Of a DNA stretch of 9,666 bases, positions 1-5,503 are shown one piece after another (the stretch's first letter is position 1; each line of letters starts with the position of its first letter). This DNA comes from Pirellulales bacterium (GTDB lineage Bacteria > Planctomycetota > Planctomycetia > Pirellulales > Thermoguttaceae): the NCBI GenBank assembly GCA_030605745.1, contig JAUWHT010000285.1:1-9666 (forward strand), read 5' to 3'. Under the pieces are notes generated by a model that was not told the DNA's origin, made no database searches, and saw only the letters and a program-made list of their open reading frames with translations. The position numbers and the translations under genes were made by a program.

Positions 1-99
1 AATTCCACCAAGAGTGGCACGTCCCTGAGCGCAGCGAAGGGCGTGTTTGGGGCACCTTGCCACGCCCTTCGTTCCTCAGGGCGTGCCACCAATTTGTAC
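1..99. repeat. Nested palindromic repeat, copy 1 (truncated by window edge)
   Basis: This block recurs at 5408-5503 and is identical there except for one 3-base deletion (copy 1 has GCGAAGGGCG where copy 2 has GCGGGCG). It is a nested palindrome. The outer arms are 14-29 (GTGGCACGTCCCTGAG) and 75-89 (CTCAGGGCGTGCCAC), which pair with one bulged base. The middle arms, 35-45 (CGAAGGGCGTG) and 61-71 (CACGCCCTTCG), pair perfectly over 11 bp. A small inner stem is GGCA/TGCC at 51-61. It encodes no transposase and looks like a REP/MITE-type miniature element. The left end probably lies outside the window, because copy 2 begins five bases further left with GTACG. It sits just downstream of the glycosyltransferase stop codon. 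Confidence 0.85.
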
Positions 100-100
100 A

Positions 101-148
101 GCCGCGTCCACGCGGCGTTACCGCCCGGCGTAGACGCCGGGGCTAAAC
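101..148 (-). repeat. Paired-hairpin GTTTAGCC repeat at the 3' end of the glycosyltransferase
   Basis: Two short palindromes lie in tandem: GCCGCGTCCACGCGGCG (101-117) and CCCGGCGTAGACGCCGGG (124-141). On the minus strand the unit opens with GTTTAGCC (141-148). Near-identical hairpins recur at 5328-5376, and the first hairpin recurs at 1211-1235. The glycosyltransferase reading frame runs through the second hairpin and stops at TAA (118-120) between the two, so the repeat forms the 3' end of the gene. The hairpins could protect the transcript end or attenuate transcription. No U-tract follows, so a classical intrinsic terminator is not supported. Confidence 0.75.
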
Positions 149-1206
149 AACTGGGTACTCGAATTGAGAATCTTCTCGCAGGCCTCGCAGACCATTTCTA
201 CGCTGATGGCCTCCATGAGTTCTGGTGATGCGTGTCGTCGCGCTCGGGTGGAGCCCTCGAATGACATTTTTTGCACGGCCACGTTCTGCGGTCCGTAGGG
301 TCCATGCCGCCTGGCCGGCCAGGGTCCGTAGAGTCCCACGCAGGGCGTCCCCACCGCCGCGGCCAGGTGCAGCGGTCCGGTATCGGAACCGATAAACAGC
401 CGGGCCCGGCGTGCCAGGGCGGCCAATTCCATGAGCGTGGTCGGCGGCGCCGGTTGGGCGTGTCCGTGCGAGCCGGCCGCAATCTGTTCAGCCGCGGTGT
501 GTTCTTTCTGGTTGCCCCAAACCACCAACGTCGGCAGGCCCCGCTTGCCGCCCAGGTAGGATGTCACCGCAGCGTACCGTTCCACCGGCCAGAGCTTCGA
601 CGGCCAACCTGCCCCCGAGTTGATCATCGCAAAGCCTTCTTCAAGTCCGGCCCGGTGGATTATCTCTTGCGCGGATACGCGGTCCGGCGGGTGTTCGGGC
701 ACCTGGAACCGGACCGCCGGCGACTCGATCCCCAGCGGCCGCAATAACTGGAGGTTGCGATCGATCACGTGCTCGACGGTGATTTCGACCAGATGGTTAT
801 TCAACCACCGGCTCATCTCCCGGCCCCAGTAGCCGCTGAACCCGATGCGACACCGGGCGCCGGAGAGCCAGGCGAGAATTGCACTTTTGGAAAGGCCCTG
901 GGCCTCGATCGCCACGTCGAACTTCATCGCGTGGAGCCGGCGGCGTAATTGCCACACGGTTCTTGGCGATTTCAGCCAACCACGTGGCAACGTGATCAAC
1001 TCGTCGAGCGCCTGGTGCCCGCGCAACAGCGTGGCTCCCCATTCTTCCACTGCCCATGCCAACATCGCGTCGGGAAATCGTTCCCGCAGCGCGCAGGCCA
1101 CTGGCATCCCGTGAACGATGTCGCCGATCGCGCTGAGGCGCACAATCAGGATCCTGGGCGACCGGCCGGTTGTCGGCGTGTGGGACGGCATGATACGGGC
1201 ACTCAC
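118..1206 (-). CDS. Family 9 glycosyltransferase (heptosyltransferase-like)
   Basis: The predicted 362-residue protein has the two-domain layout of GT9 enzymes, which transfer heptose or other sugars from a nucleotide-activated donor to lipid A core or related glycans at the inner membrane. The N-terminal acceptor domain opens with RILIVRLSAIGDIVHGMP (residues 18-35); Asp29 in the IGD motif matches the catalytic acid of WaaC-type enzymes. PSKLWP (202-207) resembles the region carrying the WaaC donor-binding lysine. The donor site SDTGPLHLAAAVGTPCVGLYGP (274-295) is canonical. The exact sugar cannot be told. The annotated start is GTG; an ATG five codons in (1189-1191) is equally plausible, and neither has a clear Shine-Dalgarno site. 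The last residues (LFSPGVYAGR) are encoded by a palindromic repeat and are probably not ancestral. The cysteines often found near the C-terminus of relatives are mostly absent. The gene is transcribed away from the toxin-antitoxin pair. Confidence 0.9.
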   Translation of the reverse strand: MSARIMPSHTPTTGRSPRILIVRLSAIGDIVHGMPVACALRERFPDAMLAWAVEEWGATLLRGHQALDELITLPRGWLKSPRTVWQLRRRLHAMKFDVAIEAQGLSKSAILAWLSGARCRIGFSGYWGREMSRWLNNHLVEITVEHVIDRNLQLLRPLGIESPAVRFQVPEHPPDRVSAQEIIHRAGLEEGFAMINSGAGWPSKLWPVERYAAVTSYLGGKRGLPTLVVWGNQKEHTAAEQIAAGSHGHAQPAPPTTLMELAALARRARLFIGSDTGPLHLAAAVGTPCVGLYGPWPARRHGPYGPQNVAVQKMSFEGSTRARRHASPELMEAISVEMVCEACEKILNSSTQLFSPGVYAGR

Positions 1207-1210
1207 TGCG

Positions 1211-1235
1211 GTTTAGCCGCCGCGTCCACGCGGCG
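1211..1235 (+). repeat. GTTTAGCC hairpin repeat in the glycosyltransferase leader
   Basis: GTTTAGCC is followed directly by the palindrome CGCCGCGTCCACGCGGCG. All 25 bases match 5328-5352 exactly. It lies 4 bp upstream of the GTG start of the glycosyltransferase and, if the TATAAT at 1241-1246 is used, would form most of the 5' leader as a GC-rich hairpin close to the start codon. That could lower translation initiation. Confidence 0.8.
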
Positions 1236-1240
1236 CGGCA

Positions 1241-1270
1241 ATTATAGTCGTACCGCGATGGACTCCCCAA
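1241..1270 (-). promoter_or_regulatory. Candidate sigma-70 promoter for the glycosyltransferase
   Basis: On the minus strand a perfect TATAAT (complement of 1241-1246) lies 18 bp downstream of TTGGGG (complement of 1265-1270), which shares TTG with the -35 consensus. The expected transcription start is about 1234, inside or at the edge of the hairpin repeat at 1211-1235. The -10 match is strong in a GC-rich region. The -35 is weak. Confidence 0.45.
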
Positions 1271-1440
1271 TAGACATTTGCGTCATTCTGCTGGAAGTCC
1301 AGCTTTCGGGTGAGTATTCCTCCTCCAATCTCCATAATATTCATGATCTATCACCCCCCCTCAGACCTCGGCCGGAATCGGCCTCGTCGGGATTATCGAC
1401 CCGAACGGGTGGGCGGGTTTAGTAAGCCTGCGCGGCTTGT

Positions 1441-1452
1441 GCCAAATTTGGC
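1441..1452. promoter_or_regulatory. Perfect palindrome, possible operator
   Basis: GCCAAATTTGGC is a perfect 12-bp inverted repeat 37 bp upstream of the -35 element of the toxin-antitoxin promoter candidate. Ribbon-helix-helix antitoxins usually autorepress by binding short palindromes at their own promoter. This site is further upstream than typical, so binding by the antitoxin or by another regulator is only a possibility. Confidence 0.3.
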
Positions 1453-1489
1453 GATTGTCAGGCCGATTGCTGCACCGTGGTGCTGGTTA

Positions 1490-1518
1490 TTGACCTGCCC
1501 GACAAATCCTGGTATGAT
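1490..1518 (+). promoter_or_regulatory. Strong sigma-70 promoter for the toxin-antitoxin operon
   Basis: TTGACC (1490-1495) and TATGAT (1513-1518) are separated by exactly 17 bp, each one base from the E. coli-type consensus. Transcription would start near 1525, giving a leader of under 20 bases that includes the ribosome binding site GGAGGA (1532-1537). A weak inverted repeat GTAT...ATAC (1512-1515/1527-1530) overlaps the -10 and start region and could be the autoregulatory operator. Confidence 0.65.
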
Positions 1519-1542
1519 TTCTGGTAATACTGGAGGAAGATC

Positions 1543-1785
1543 ATGACAGCATCCAAGATAGCCATCTCAATGGATCAGGACCTACTTGCGGAACTCGACC
1601 AGCTTGTGGCCACGAAGGCGTTTGGCAGCCGTAGCCAGGCGATCCGGCTTGCCGTGCAGGAAAAACTGGCTCGCATCAGCCGCAACCGGTTAGCCCAGGA
1701 ATCCGCTAAGCTGGACCCGGCCTTCGAGCAAGCCATGGCTGAGGAAGGCATCTCAGGAGAATTGGCCCAATGGCCCGAATACTGA
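1543..1785 (+). CDS. Ribbon-helix-helix antitoxin (MazE/CopG type)
   Basis: The 80-residue protein begins KIAISMDQDLLAELDQLV, a beta strand followed by a helix, then SRSQAIRLAVQEKLAR (about residues 28-43). This is the ribbon-helix-helix fold used for dimeric DNA binding. The acidic tail after residue 50 (DPAFEQAMAEEGISGELAQW) is expected to wrap the toxin and block its active site. Family members both neutralise the partner RNase and repress their own promoter. The start is well supported: GGAGGA sits 5 bp before the ATG, behind a near-consensus promoter. The gene overlaps the toxin gene by 16 bp, which suggests coupled translation with antitoxin first. This matches the Bacillus/Mycobacterium-type MazEF arrangement, not the E. 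coli AbrB-type MazE. Confidence 0.88.
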   Translation: MTASKIAISMDQDLLAELDQLVATKAFGSRSQAIRLAVQEKLARISRNRLAQESAKLDPAFEQAMAEEGISGELAQWPEY

Positions 1786-2108
1786 GGGGCGATATCTTTT
1801 GGGCTGACCTGAACCCCACTCGGGGACATGAGCAGGCTGGATTGCGCCCGGTGCTGATCCTCAGTCATAATGTGTTCAACGAACGGTCGGGAACGGTGAT
1901 TGCCGTGGCCATCACCAGCCGACCACAACGGGCCGGATTTCCCTTAACGCTCGAACTCCAAAGTGCGAAACTGCCCAAGCGTTCGTGGGTCAAGATCAGC
2001 CAGATTCGCACACTTTCGACCGAACGACTGGGCAACAAGCTCGGCCGCGTATCTGCCGAGGAACTCAACAAGATGGTTGAGGGGCTGATCGAAATCGTAG
2101 GTGACTGA
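1770..2108 (+). CDS. mazF: MazF/PemK-family mRNA interferase toxin
   Basis: This 112-residue protein has the usual MazF length and motif order: RGDIFWADLNPTRGHEQAGLRPVLILS (residues 6-32), the strand AVAITS (45-50) and the C-terminal SQIRTLSTERL region. Members are sequence-specific endoribonucleases that cleave cellular RNA when the antitoxin is lost. Arg26 and Thr49 occupy the positions of the catalytic Arg and Thr described for MazF, and Glu21 sits in the expected G-x-E-Q motif, so the toxin looks intact. The ATG lies inside the antitoxin gene, 9 bp after AGGAGA (1755-1760), in a different frame. The cut site cannot be read from sequence. The stop is only 20 bp before the next gene on the same strand, so read-through into the methyltransferases is possible. 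Confidence 0.92.
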   Translation: MARILRGDIFWADLNPTRGHEQAGLRPVLILSHNVFNERSGTVIAVAITSRPQRAGFPLTLELQSAKLPKRSWVKISQIRTLSTERLGNKLGRVSAEELNKMVEGLIEIVGD

Positions 2109-2128
2109 AAGCTGATCACGTCCCCACA

Positions 2129-2977
2129 GTGTTCACCCCCGACCAATACCAACTGATCGACTTCGGCGACGGCCGGCGGCTGGAGCGGTTTGGTGCCTTG
2201 CGGCTCGACCGGCCATGCCCGACCGTGGAGCGGGTTGCCAGGGCCGATCCGGACGCCTGGCGGCAGGCCGATGCACGGTTCGAGCGTGCCGACGGCGAGG
2301 AAGGCGAATGGATTTCCCAGCGCCCGCTGCCCGATGCGTGGACCATCGTGCACGGGCCGGTCAGCTTCGAGTTGAAGCGGACAGCCGTCGGACATGTGGG
2401 CGTGTTTCCCGAGCAGGCCGACAACTGGGATTGGATCGTCTCGCAGTTCGAGGCGGTTTCGCAACCATTGAAGATACTCAATCTGTTCGCCTACACCGGC
2501 GGCAGTACGTTGGCAGCGGCCGCGACCGGTGCCGAGGTAACCCACGTCGACGCCGCGCGGAGCACGATCGCCCGGGCACGACGCAACGCCAAACTTTCGG
2601 GCCTGAGCGGTGCACCCATTCGCTGGATCGCCGAGGACGCACAAAAGTTCGTCCGCCGCGAACTGAACCGCGGCAACCGCTACGACGCGGTAATCCTTGA
2701 TCCGCCCAGCTACGGGCACGGGCCGCGGGGCGAGGTCTGGCAGCTACCGAAGCACCTGTCGCGGCTGCTGGCCGACTGCGGTGCGTTGACAGCCGGGCGG
2801 CGCCGGTTCATGCTATTGACGTGCCACACACCGGGCTTCGACCCGACCCGGCTGGAGCGCATGATGGGTAAAGTCCTCGACAAGGGTACGATCGACGCGC
2901 GGCGGTTGACCATCCATTCAGCCGCCGGGCATGAAATGCCCAGTGGCGTGGTAGTGTGGTGGTTCAAGATTGTTTAG
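2129..2977 (+). CDS. Class I SAM-dependent methyltransferase, RlmI/RlmK-like
   Basis: This 282-residue protein matches the catalytic part of the RlmI/RlmK rRNA cytosine/guanine methyltransferase group. Motif I is LNLFAYTGGSTLAAAATGA (residues 117-135), the acidic motif II is VDAA (140-143), and the catalytic-type motif IV is DPPSYGHGPRGE (191-202). A helical C-terminal half ends in a beta-strand pair (ARRLTIHSAAGHEMPSGVVVWWF). The N-terminal PUA domain of true RlmI is absent; residues 1-80 form a different, shorter lead (FGDGRRLERFGALRLDRP). An RNA substrate is likely but the base is not known. The start is GTG with no clear ribosome binding site, 20 bp after the toxin stop, and an in-frame TGA at 2102 limits any extension. 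The stop codon TAG (2975-2977) is part of the repeat motif GTTTAGCC. Confidence 0.82.
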   Translation: MFTPDQYQLIDFGDGRRLERFGALRLDRPCPTVERVARADPDAWRQADARFERADGEEGEWISQRPLPDAWTIVHGPVSFELKRTAVGHVGVFPEQADNWDWIVSQFEAVSQPLKILNLFAYTGGSTLAAAATGAEVTHVDAARSTIARARRNAKLSGLSGAPIRWIAEDAQKFVRRELNRGNRYDAVILDPPSYGHGPRGEVWQLPKHLSRLLADCGALTAGRRRFMLLTCHTPGFDPTRLERMMGKVLDKGTIDARRLTIHSAAGHEMPSGVVVWWFKIV

Positions 2978-2996
2978 CCGCCGAACTTGTTCGGCG
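2972..2996 (+). repeat. GTTTAGCC hairpin repeat supplying a stop codon
   Basis: GTTTAGCC (2972-2979) is followed by a hairpin variant, CGCCGAACTTGTTCGGCG, with a 7-bp stem (CGCCGAA/TTCGGCG) and a 4-base loop. The hairpin sequence differs from the 1211 and 5328 copies while the symmetry is kept, suggesting that structure is under selection. The TAG inside GTTTAGCC terminates the upstream methyltransferase. Confidence 0.65.
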
Positions 2997-3005
2997 CGTT
3001 GTCAA

Positions 3006-3025
3006 GGTGGCAGTGAACTGCCACC
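3006..3025. repeat. Perfect intergenic hairpin
   Basis: GGTGGCAGTGAACTGCCACC is a perfect inverted repeat (9-bp arms, 2-base centre; realistically an 8-bp stem with a TGAA loop). It sits between the two methyltransferase genes, followed by C-rich sequence and no T-run, so it is not a convincing terminator. It may be an RNA-processing or stability structure, or another small dispersed palindrome. Confidence 0.55.
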
Positions 3026-3056
3026 CCCTCAACGGATTTTCACGAGAAAACGCACC

Positions 3057-3878
3057 GTGCCCACCATCACCAGCCTGCAAAACCCGCGCGTGAAAGACGC
3101 CGTCCGGCTGCGCGATCGTCGGCATCGCTCCAAGCAGGGCCGGATGCTGATCGACGGCGTCCGCGAGTTGAGCCGGGCCCTCGATGGCCGTATCAACCTG
3201 CTGGAGGTGTTCATCTGCCCGGCATGCTGCACGGGCCGCCAGGCGCAAATCCTCACATCCATGCTCGGCGATTTCAACGCAGAGATTTTCAACGTCAGCG
3301 AACAGGTGTTTGAGAAGCTGGCCTTCGGCGACCGATCGGAGGGCGTGGCAGCCGTAGCCGAAATGCCCGAAACGACACTCGACGACCTGCTCCTGCCAGA
3401 GCGGCCCCTGGTAGCTGTACTCGAAGGCGTCGAGAAGCCGGGCAACGTGGGCGCCGTGCTGCGCAGTGCCGACGCGGCCGGCGTCTCGGCAGTAGTCGTT
3501 GCCAACGGGCGGACCGATCTGTTCAACCCCAACGCCATCCGCGCCAGCCTGGGCACGATCTTCACCATGCCAGTTTGCGAAGCCACAAGCAGCCAGACCC
3601 TCGATTGGCTCCGCCGGCACGGCCTGACCGTTTGCGCGGCCCGGGTGGACGGCTCGGTGCCGTACACCGAGGTCGACTACCGCGGCCCGACGGCCGTTGT
3701 TTTCGGCAGCGAGGCCAAGGGCCTCTCGCCCACCTGGGACGCCGACGACATCACGCCGGTGCACCTGCCGATGTTTGGGGTCGCCGACAGCCTGAACATC
3801 TCGGCCGCCGCGGCCGTGCTGTTCTACGAGGCGCTGCGGCAGCGCAGTGGCGAATGCCAAGCCGCAAGCGGCTACTGA
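3057..3878 (+). CDS. TrmH/SpoU-family RNA 2'-O-methyltransferase
   Basis: The 273-residue protein has an N-terminal SpoU substrate-binding domain (ITSLQNPRVKDAVRLRDRRHR, residues 4-24, then GRMLIDGVREL) and a C-terminal SPOUT knot. Motif 1 is EKPGNVGAVLRSADAAG (126-142, with Asn130 and Arg136), motif 2 is VFGSEAKGLS (215-224, with Glu219), and motif 3 is LPMFGVADSLNISAAAAVLFYEAL (237-260). Such enzymes methylate ribose 2'-OH in rRNA or tRNA with SAM; the target is not determinable here. I chose the GTG at 3057 because it gives the standard opening of the domain. The frame stays open upstream to a TTG at 2970, but those 29 residues would be translated from the repeat at 2972-2996 and the hairpin at 3006-3025. 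The gene follows another RNA-methyltransferase-type gene and overlaps the convergent gene by 7 bp. Confidence 0.9.
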   Translation: MPTITSLQNPRVKDAVRLRDRRHRSKQGRMLIDGVRELSRALDGRINLLEVFICPACCTGRQAQILTSMLGDFNAEIFNVSEQVFEKLAFGDRSEGVAAVAEMPETTLDDLLLPERPLVAVLEGVEKPGNVGAVLRSADAAGVSAVVVANGRTDLFNPNAIRASLGTIFTMPVCEATSSQTLDWLRRHGLTVCAARVDGSVPYTEVDYRGPTAVVFGSEAKGLSPTWDADDITPVHLPMFGVADSLNISAAAAVLFYEALRQRSGECQAASGY

Positions 3879-5290
3879 ACCAATTCCAAGCGATACATGC
3901 GGCCGGGCCGCTCGGACGGACCGTCGGCCTGAAGCACCGCCGTATCGCCTTCGACGCGATAGCCGAACGACTTGCCGGTGACCGGGTTGATCGGGATAGG
4001 CACTTGCTTGATCTCGTTGAGACTCTTGGGAAGTTTTCCGTCGTACGTTGCGGCAAAGAGCCGGATTGCTTCAACACATCGCAGCGCGGCCAGCCGGCGC
4101 TGCATTTCAGAGATACGCAAGTGGCAAATACCGACGGCGGGCAATAGCGAACTCGCCAGCGGCACCACCTCACGCTCCGGTCCGGCGGTTTCCAGTTCCT
4201 TTACCGCCTGTTCAATTCCTTCACGGGCTTGCCAGTAGGGTACATAGAACCACTTGAACATATCGTCACGGAGTGCTTCGAACACTTCCAACACGTGGAT
4301 AACGACCACCGAGGCGGGCGGCATGTCGTCGATGTCCGGGTCGAGCCGTGAGTGCTCGACTAGTTCCCGTCGGGCGATAGGGTAGGTTTTGCCAATGAAC
4401 TGCTCGATGTTGATTCTCTTTGGCTGCTGGTCGCCCTCCGCTTGTCCGGAGAACGCCTGCACTTTCTCGAACAGATCGGCCAACAGTGCTTTCCAACGTT
4501 CGGGTGTGTACCCGCGCCAGATGGCTTGCTCGAACTCGGGAAACAGCAGGTACACCCCGACCGCCTCCAGCTCAAGTGCCTTACGAAGATCGATGAGCGG
4601 ATCGGGCAGCGCCGTGATCGTCCAGTACAAGCTAGGAACCTTGGGCCCTTGGATCACCAACTGCACCTGATCGGTCATCACGTCGGCAATCGCCAGGGCG
4701 ACCAGCCCGCTGACCAGCGTCGGCTGATCGGCCATGTGCCGTGCCATGGCGTAACCGGTTTGCAGGTCATGAAACGCCTCATCATAGTTGCCCTCGGCAA
4801 TATGCAGCCGGGCGCGAAGGGCGATCACGCGTGCGATGTTTCGTGCGGAGGACAGCTCGGGCAGCAGGATGCCGAAGATGTTCTCTTCCTCGCGGAACGG
4901 CATTTCCCAATCGCACCGGGCCCGCCGGGCCGCCAACTCGGCATAGTGCACGGTGTCCCGGAACGGCCCGCCCAGGACTTTCCGCATTTTCTCCTGCGGC
5001 AGCAACTCCGGTGGCGTCTCGAACCAGGATATCATCTTGTCGAACGTTTCATCGGAGGTCTTTGTCATCGCCAACAACAGAAACGACTTCATGTATAGCA
5101 GCGCCGCGTTGCCGGGCCTGCGGTCCAAGAACGGGGGCAGCAATTGGATTTCCAGAGCCGGCCGGGGTGCTTCCGCCGGGTGGATCGTCAGGCGTACCAC
5201 CTCCACACGCGGCTTTTCCTGACCAACGGCCACAGATAAAGGCGCTAGCAGGAAGAGAACCAACATCAGGAATGGGACTGCGAGTTTCAT
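3872..5290 (-). CDS. Secreted protein of unknown function with 'DGKLP' C-terminal domain
   Basis: I do not recognise the function. The 472-residue product starts with a signal peptide (MKLAVPFLMLVLFLLAPLSVAVG, probable cleavage before QE at about residue 24), so it is exported. The middle is helical and alanine-rich, with a stretch resembling a tetratricopeptide-like helix pair (ALRARLHIAEGNYDEAFHDLQTGYAMA). The last 70 residues (ALRCVEAIRLFAATYDGKLPKSLNEI, then INPVTGKSFGYRVEGDTAVLQADG) resemble a tail I associate with planctomycete exported proteins. The start is firm: AAGGAG lies 6 bp before the ATG. Its leader contains the two hairpins at 5328-5376. Its stop overlaps the stop of the convergent RNA methyltransferase, and no terminator is visible between them. 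Confidence 0.8.
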   Translation of the reverse strand: MKLAVPFLMLVLFLLAPLSVAVGQEKPRVEVVRLTIHPAEAPRPALEIQLLPPFLDRRPGNAALLYMKSFLLLAMTKTSDETFDKMISWFETPPELLPQEKMRKVLGGPFRDTVHYAELAARRARCDWEMPFREEENIFGILLPELSSARNIARVIALRARLHIAEGNYDEAFHDLQTGYAMARHMADQPTLVSGLVALAIADVMTDQVQLVIQGPKVPSLYWTITALPDPLIDLRKALELEAVGVYLLFPEFEQAIWRGYTPERWKALLADLFEKVQAFSGQAEGDQQPKRINIEQFIGKTYPIARRELVEHSRLDPDIDDMPPASVVVIHVLEVFEALRDDMFKWFYVPYWQAREGIEQAVKELETAGPEREVVPLASSLLPAVGICHLRISEMQRRLAALRCVEAIRLFAATYDGKLPKSLNEIKQVPIPINPVTGKSFGYRVEGDTAVLQADGPSERPGRMYRLELVQ

Positions 5291-5327
5291 GGGAATCTCC
5301 TTTGAGTTACGGGTTTGCCACTACTTT

Positions 5328-5376
5328 GTTTAGCCGCCGCGTCCACGCGGCGCAATTTCCCGGCGTGGACGCCGGG
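5328..5376 (+). repeat. Paired-hairpin GTTTAGCC repeat upstream of the secreted protein gene
   Basis: GTTTAGCC plus the CGCCGCGTCCACGCGGCG hairpin (5328-5352, identical to 1211-1235) is followed after six bases by CCCGGCGTGGACGCCGGG (5359-5376). The second hairpin differs from the copy at 124-141 by one central base (GTGGAC versus GTAGAC). Relative to the minus-strand gene it lies in the 5' leader, 37 bp before the start codon. The order of elements relative to the large hairpin is inverted compared with the 1-148 cluster. Confidence 0.78.
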
Positions 5377-5402
5377 ACCAAGCGCCCGCGCACAAATAAC
5401 TT

Positions 5403-5503
5403 GTACGAATTCCACCAAGAGTGGCACGTCCCTGAGCGCAGCGGGCGTGTTTGGGGCACCTTGCCACGCCCTTCGTTCCTCAGGGCGTGCCACCAATTTG
5501 TAC
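5403..5503. repeat. Nested palindromic repeat, copy 2, with terminal inverted repeats
   Basis: Bases 5408-5503 match 1-99 apart from a 3-base deletion. This copy shows both ends: GTACGAATT (5403-5411) and the inverted GTACAAATT (complement of 5495-5503), 8 of 9 bases matching. The outer stem is 5421-5436 with 5479-5493. The deletion removes bases from one middle arm, shortening that stem from 11 to about 7 bp (5443-5449 with 5465-5471). The element ends one base before the stop codon of the anti-sigma gene. It encodes no protein and has the look of a MITE/REP-type element mobilised in trans. Confidence 0.82.

Larger units (their letters stand above)
1207..1542. other. Divergent intergenic region with short palindromes
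   Basis: No credible protein is encoded in these 336 bases. From left to right the region holds the repeat at 1211-1235, a minus-strand promoter candidate at 1241-1270, and a pyrimidine-rich stretch near 1340-1365. Next come a small hairpin ACCCGAACGGGT (1399-1410), a stray GTTTAG (1417-1422), and a weak stem AAGCC/GGCTT (1424-1438). A perfect 12-bp palindrome GCCAAATTTGGC (1441-1452) and the toxin-antitoxin promoter candidate at 1490-1518 close the region. The stretch 1271-1398 shows nothing else I can name. Confidence 0.6.

Noticed and set aside
101..141. Rho-independent terminator for the glycosyltransferase
   Set aside because: The hairpins are strong, but the gene reads through one of them and no T-run follows on the minus strand, so they are better described as repeats.
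43..228. 61-codon open frame across the first repeat
   Set aside because: It translates the palindromic repeat and then the antisense of the glycosyltransferase end; similar peptides arise from the second repeat copy for the same reason.
1207..1542. Structured regulatory RNA or tRNA in the long intergenic gap
   Set aside because: I looked for tRNA-like cloverleaf elements and a riboswitch-like set of stems; only short independent palindromes are present, and no conserved RNA signature was recognised.
1865..2719. 284-codon open frame on the minus strand
   Set aside because: It is antisense to both the MazF toxin and the RlmI-like methyltransferase, and spans a gene boundary on the other strand.
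2970..3056. 29-codon upstream extension of the SpoU gene from a TTG
   Set aside because: The extension would be translated from the GTTTAGCC repeat and the hairpin at 3006-3025. The domain begins normally at the GTG at 3057.
2964..3860. 298-codon open frame on the minus strand
   Set aside because: It is antisense to the SpoU methyltransferase, which has all three SPOUT motifs. The minus frame shows no domain and starts in an unlikely place.
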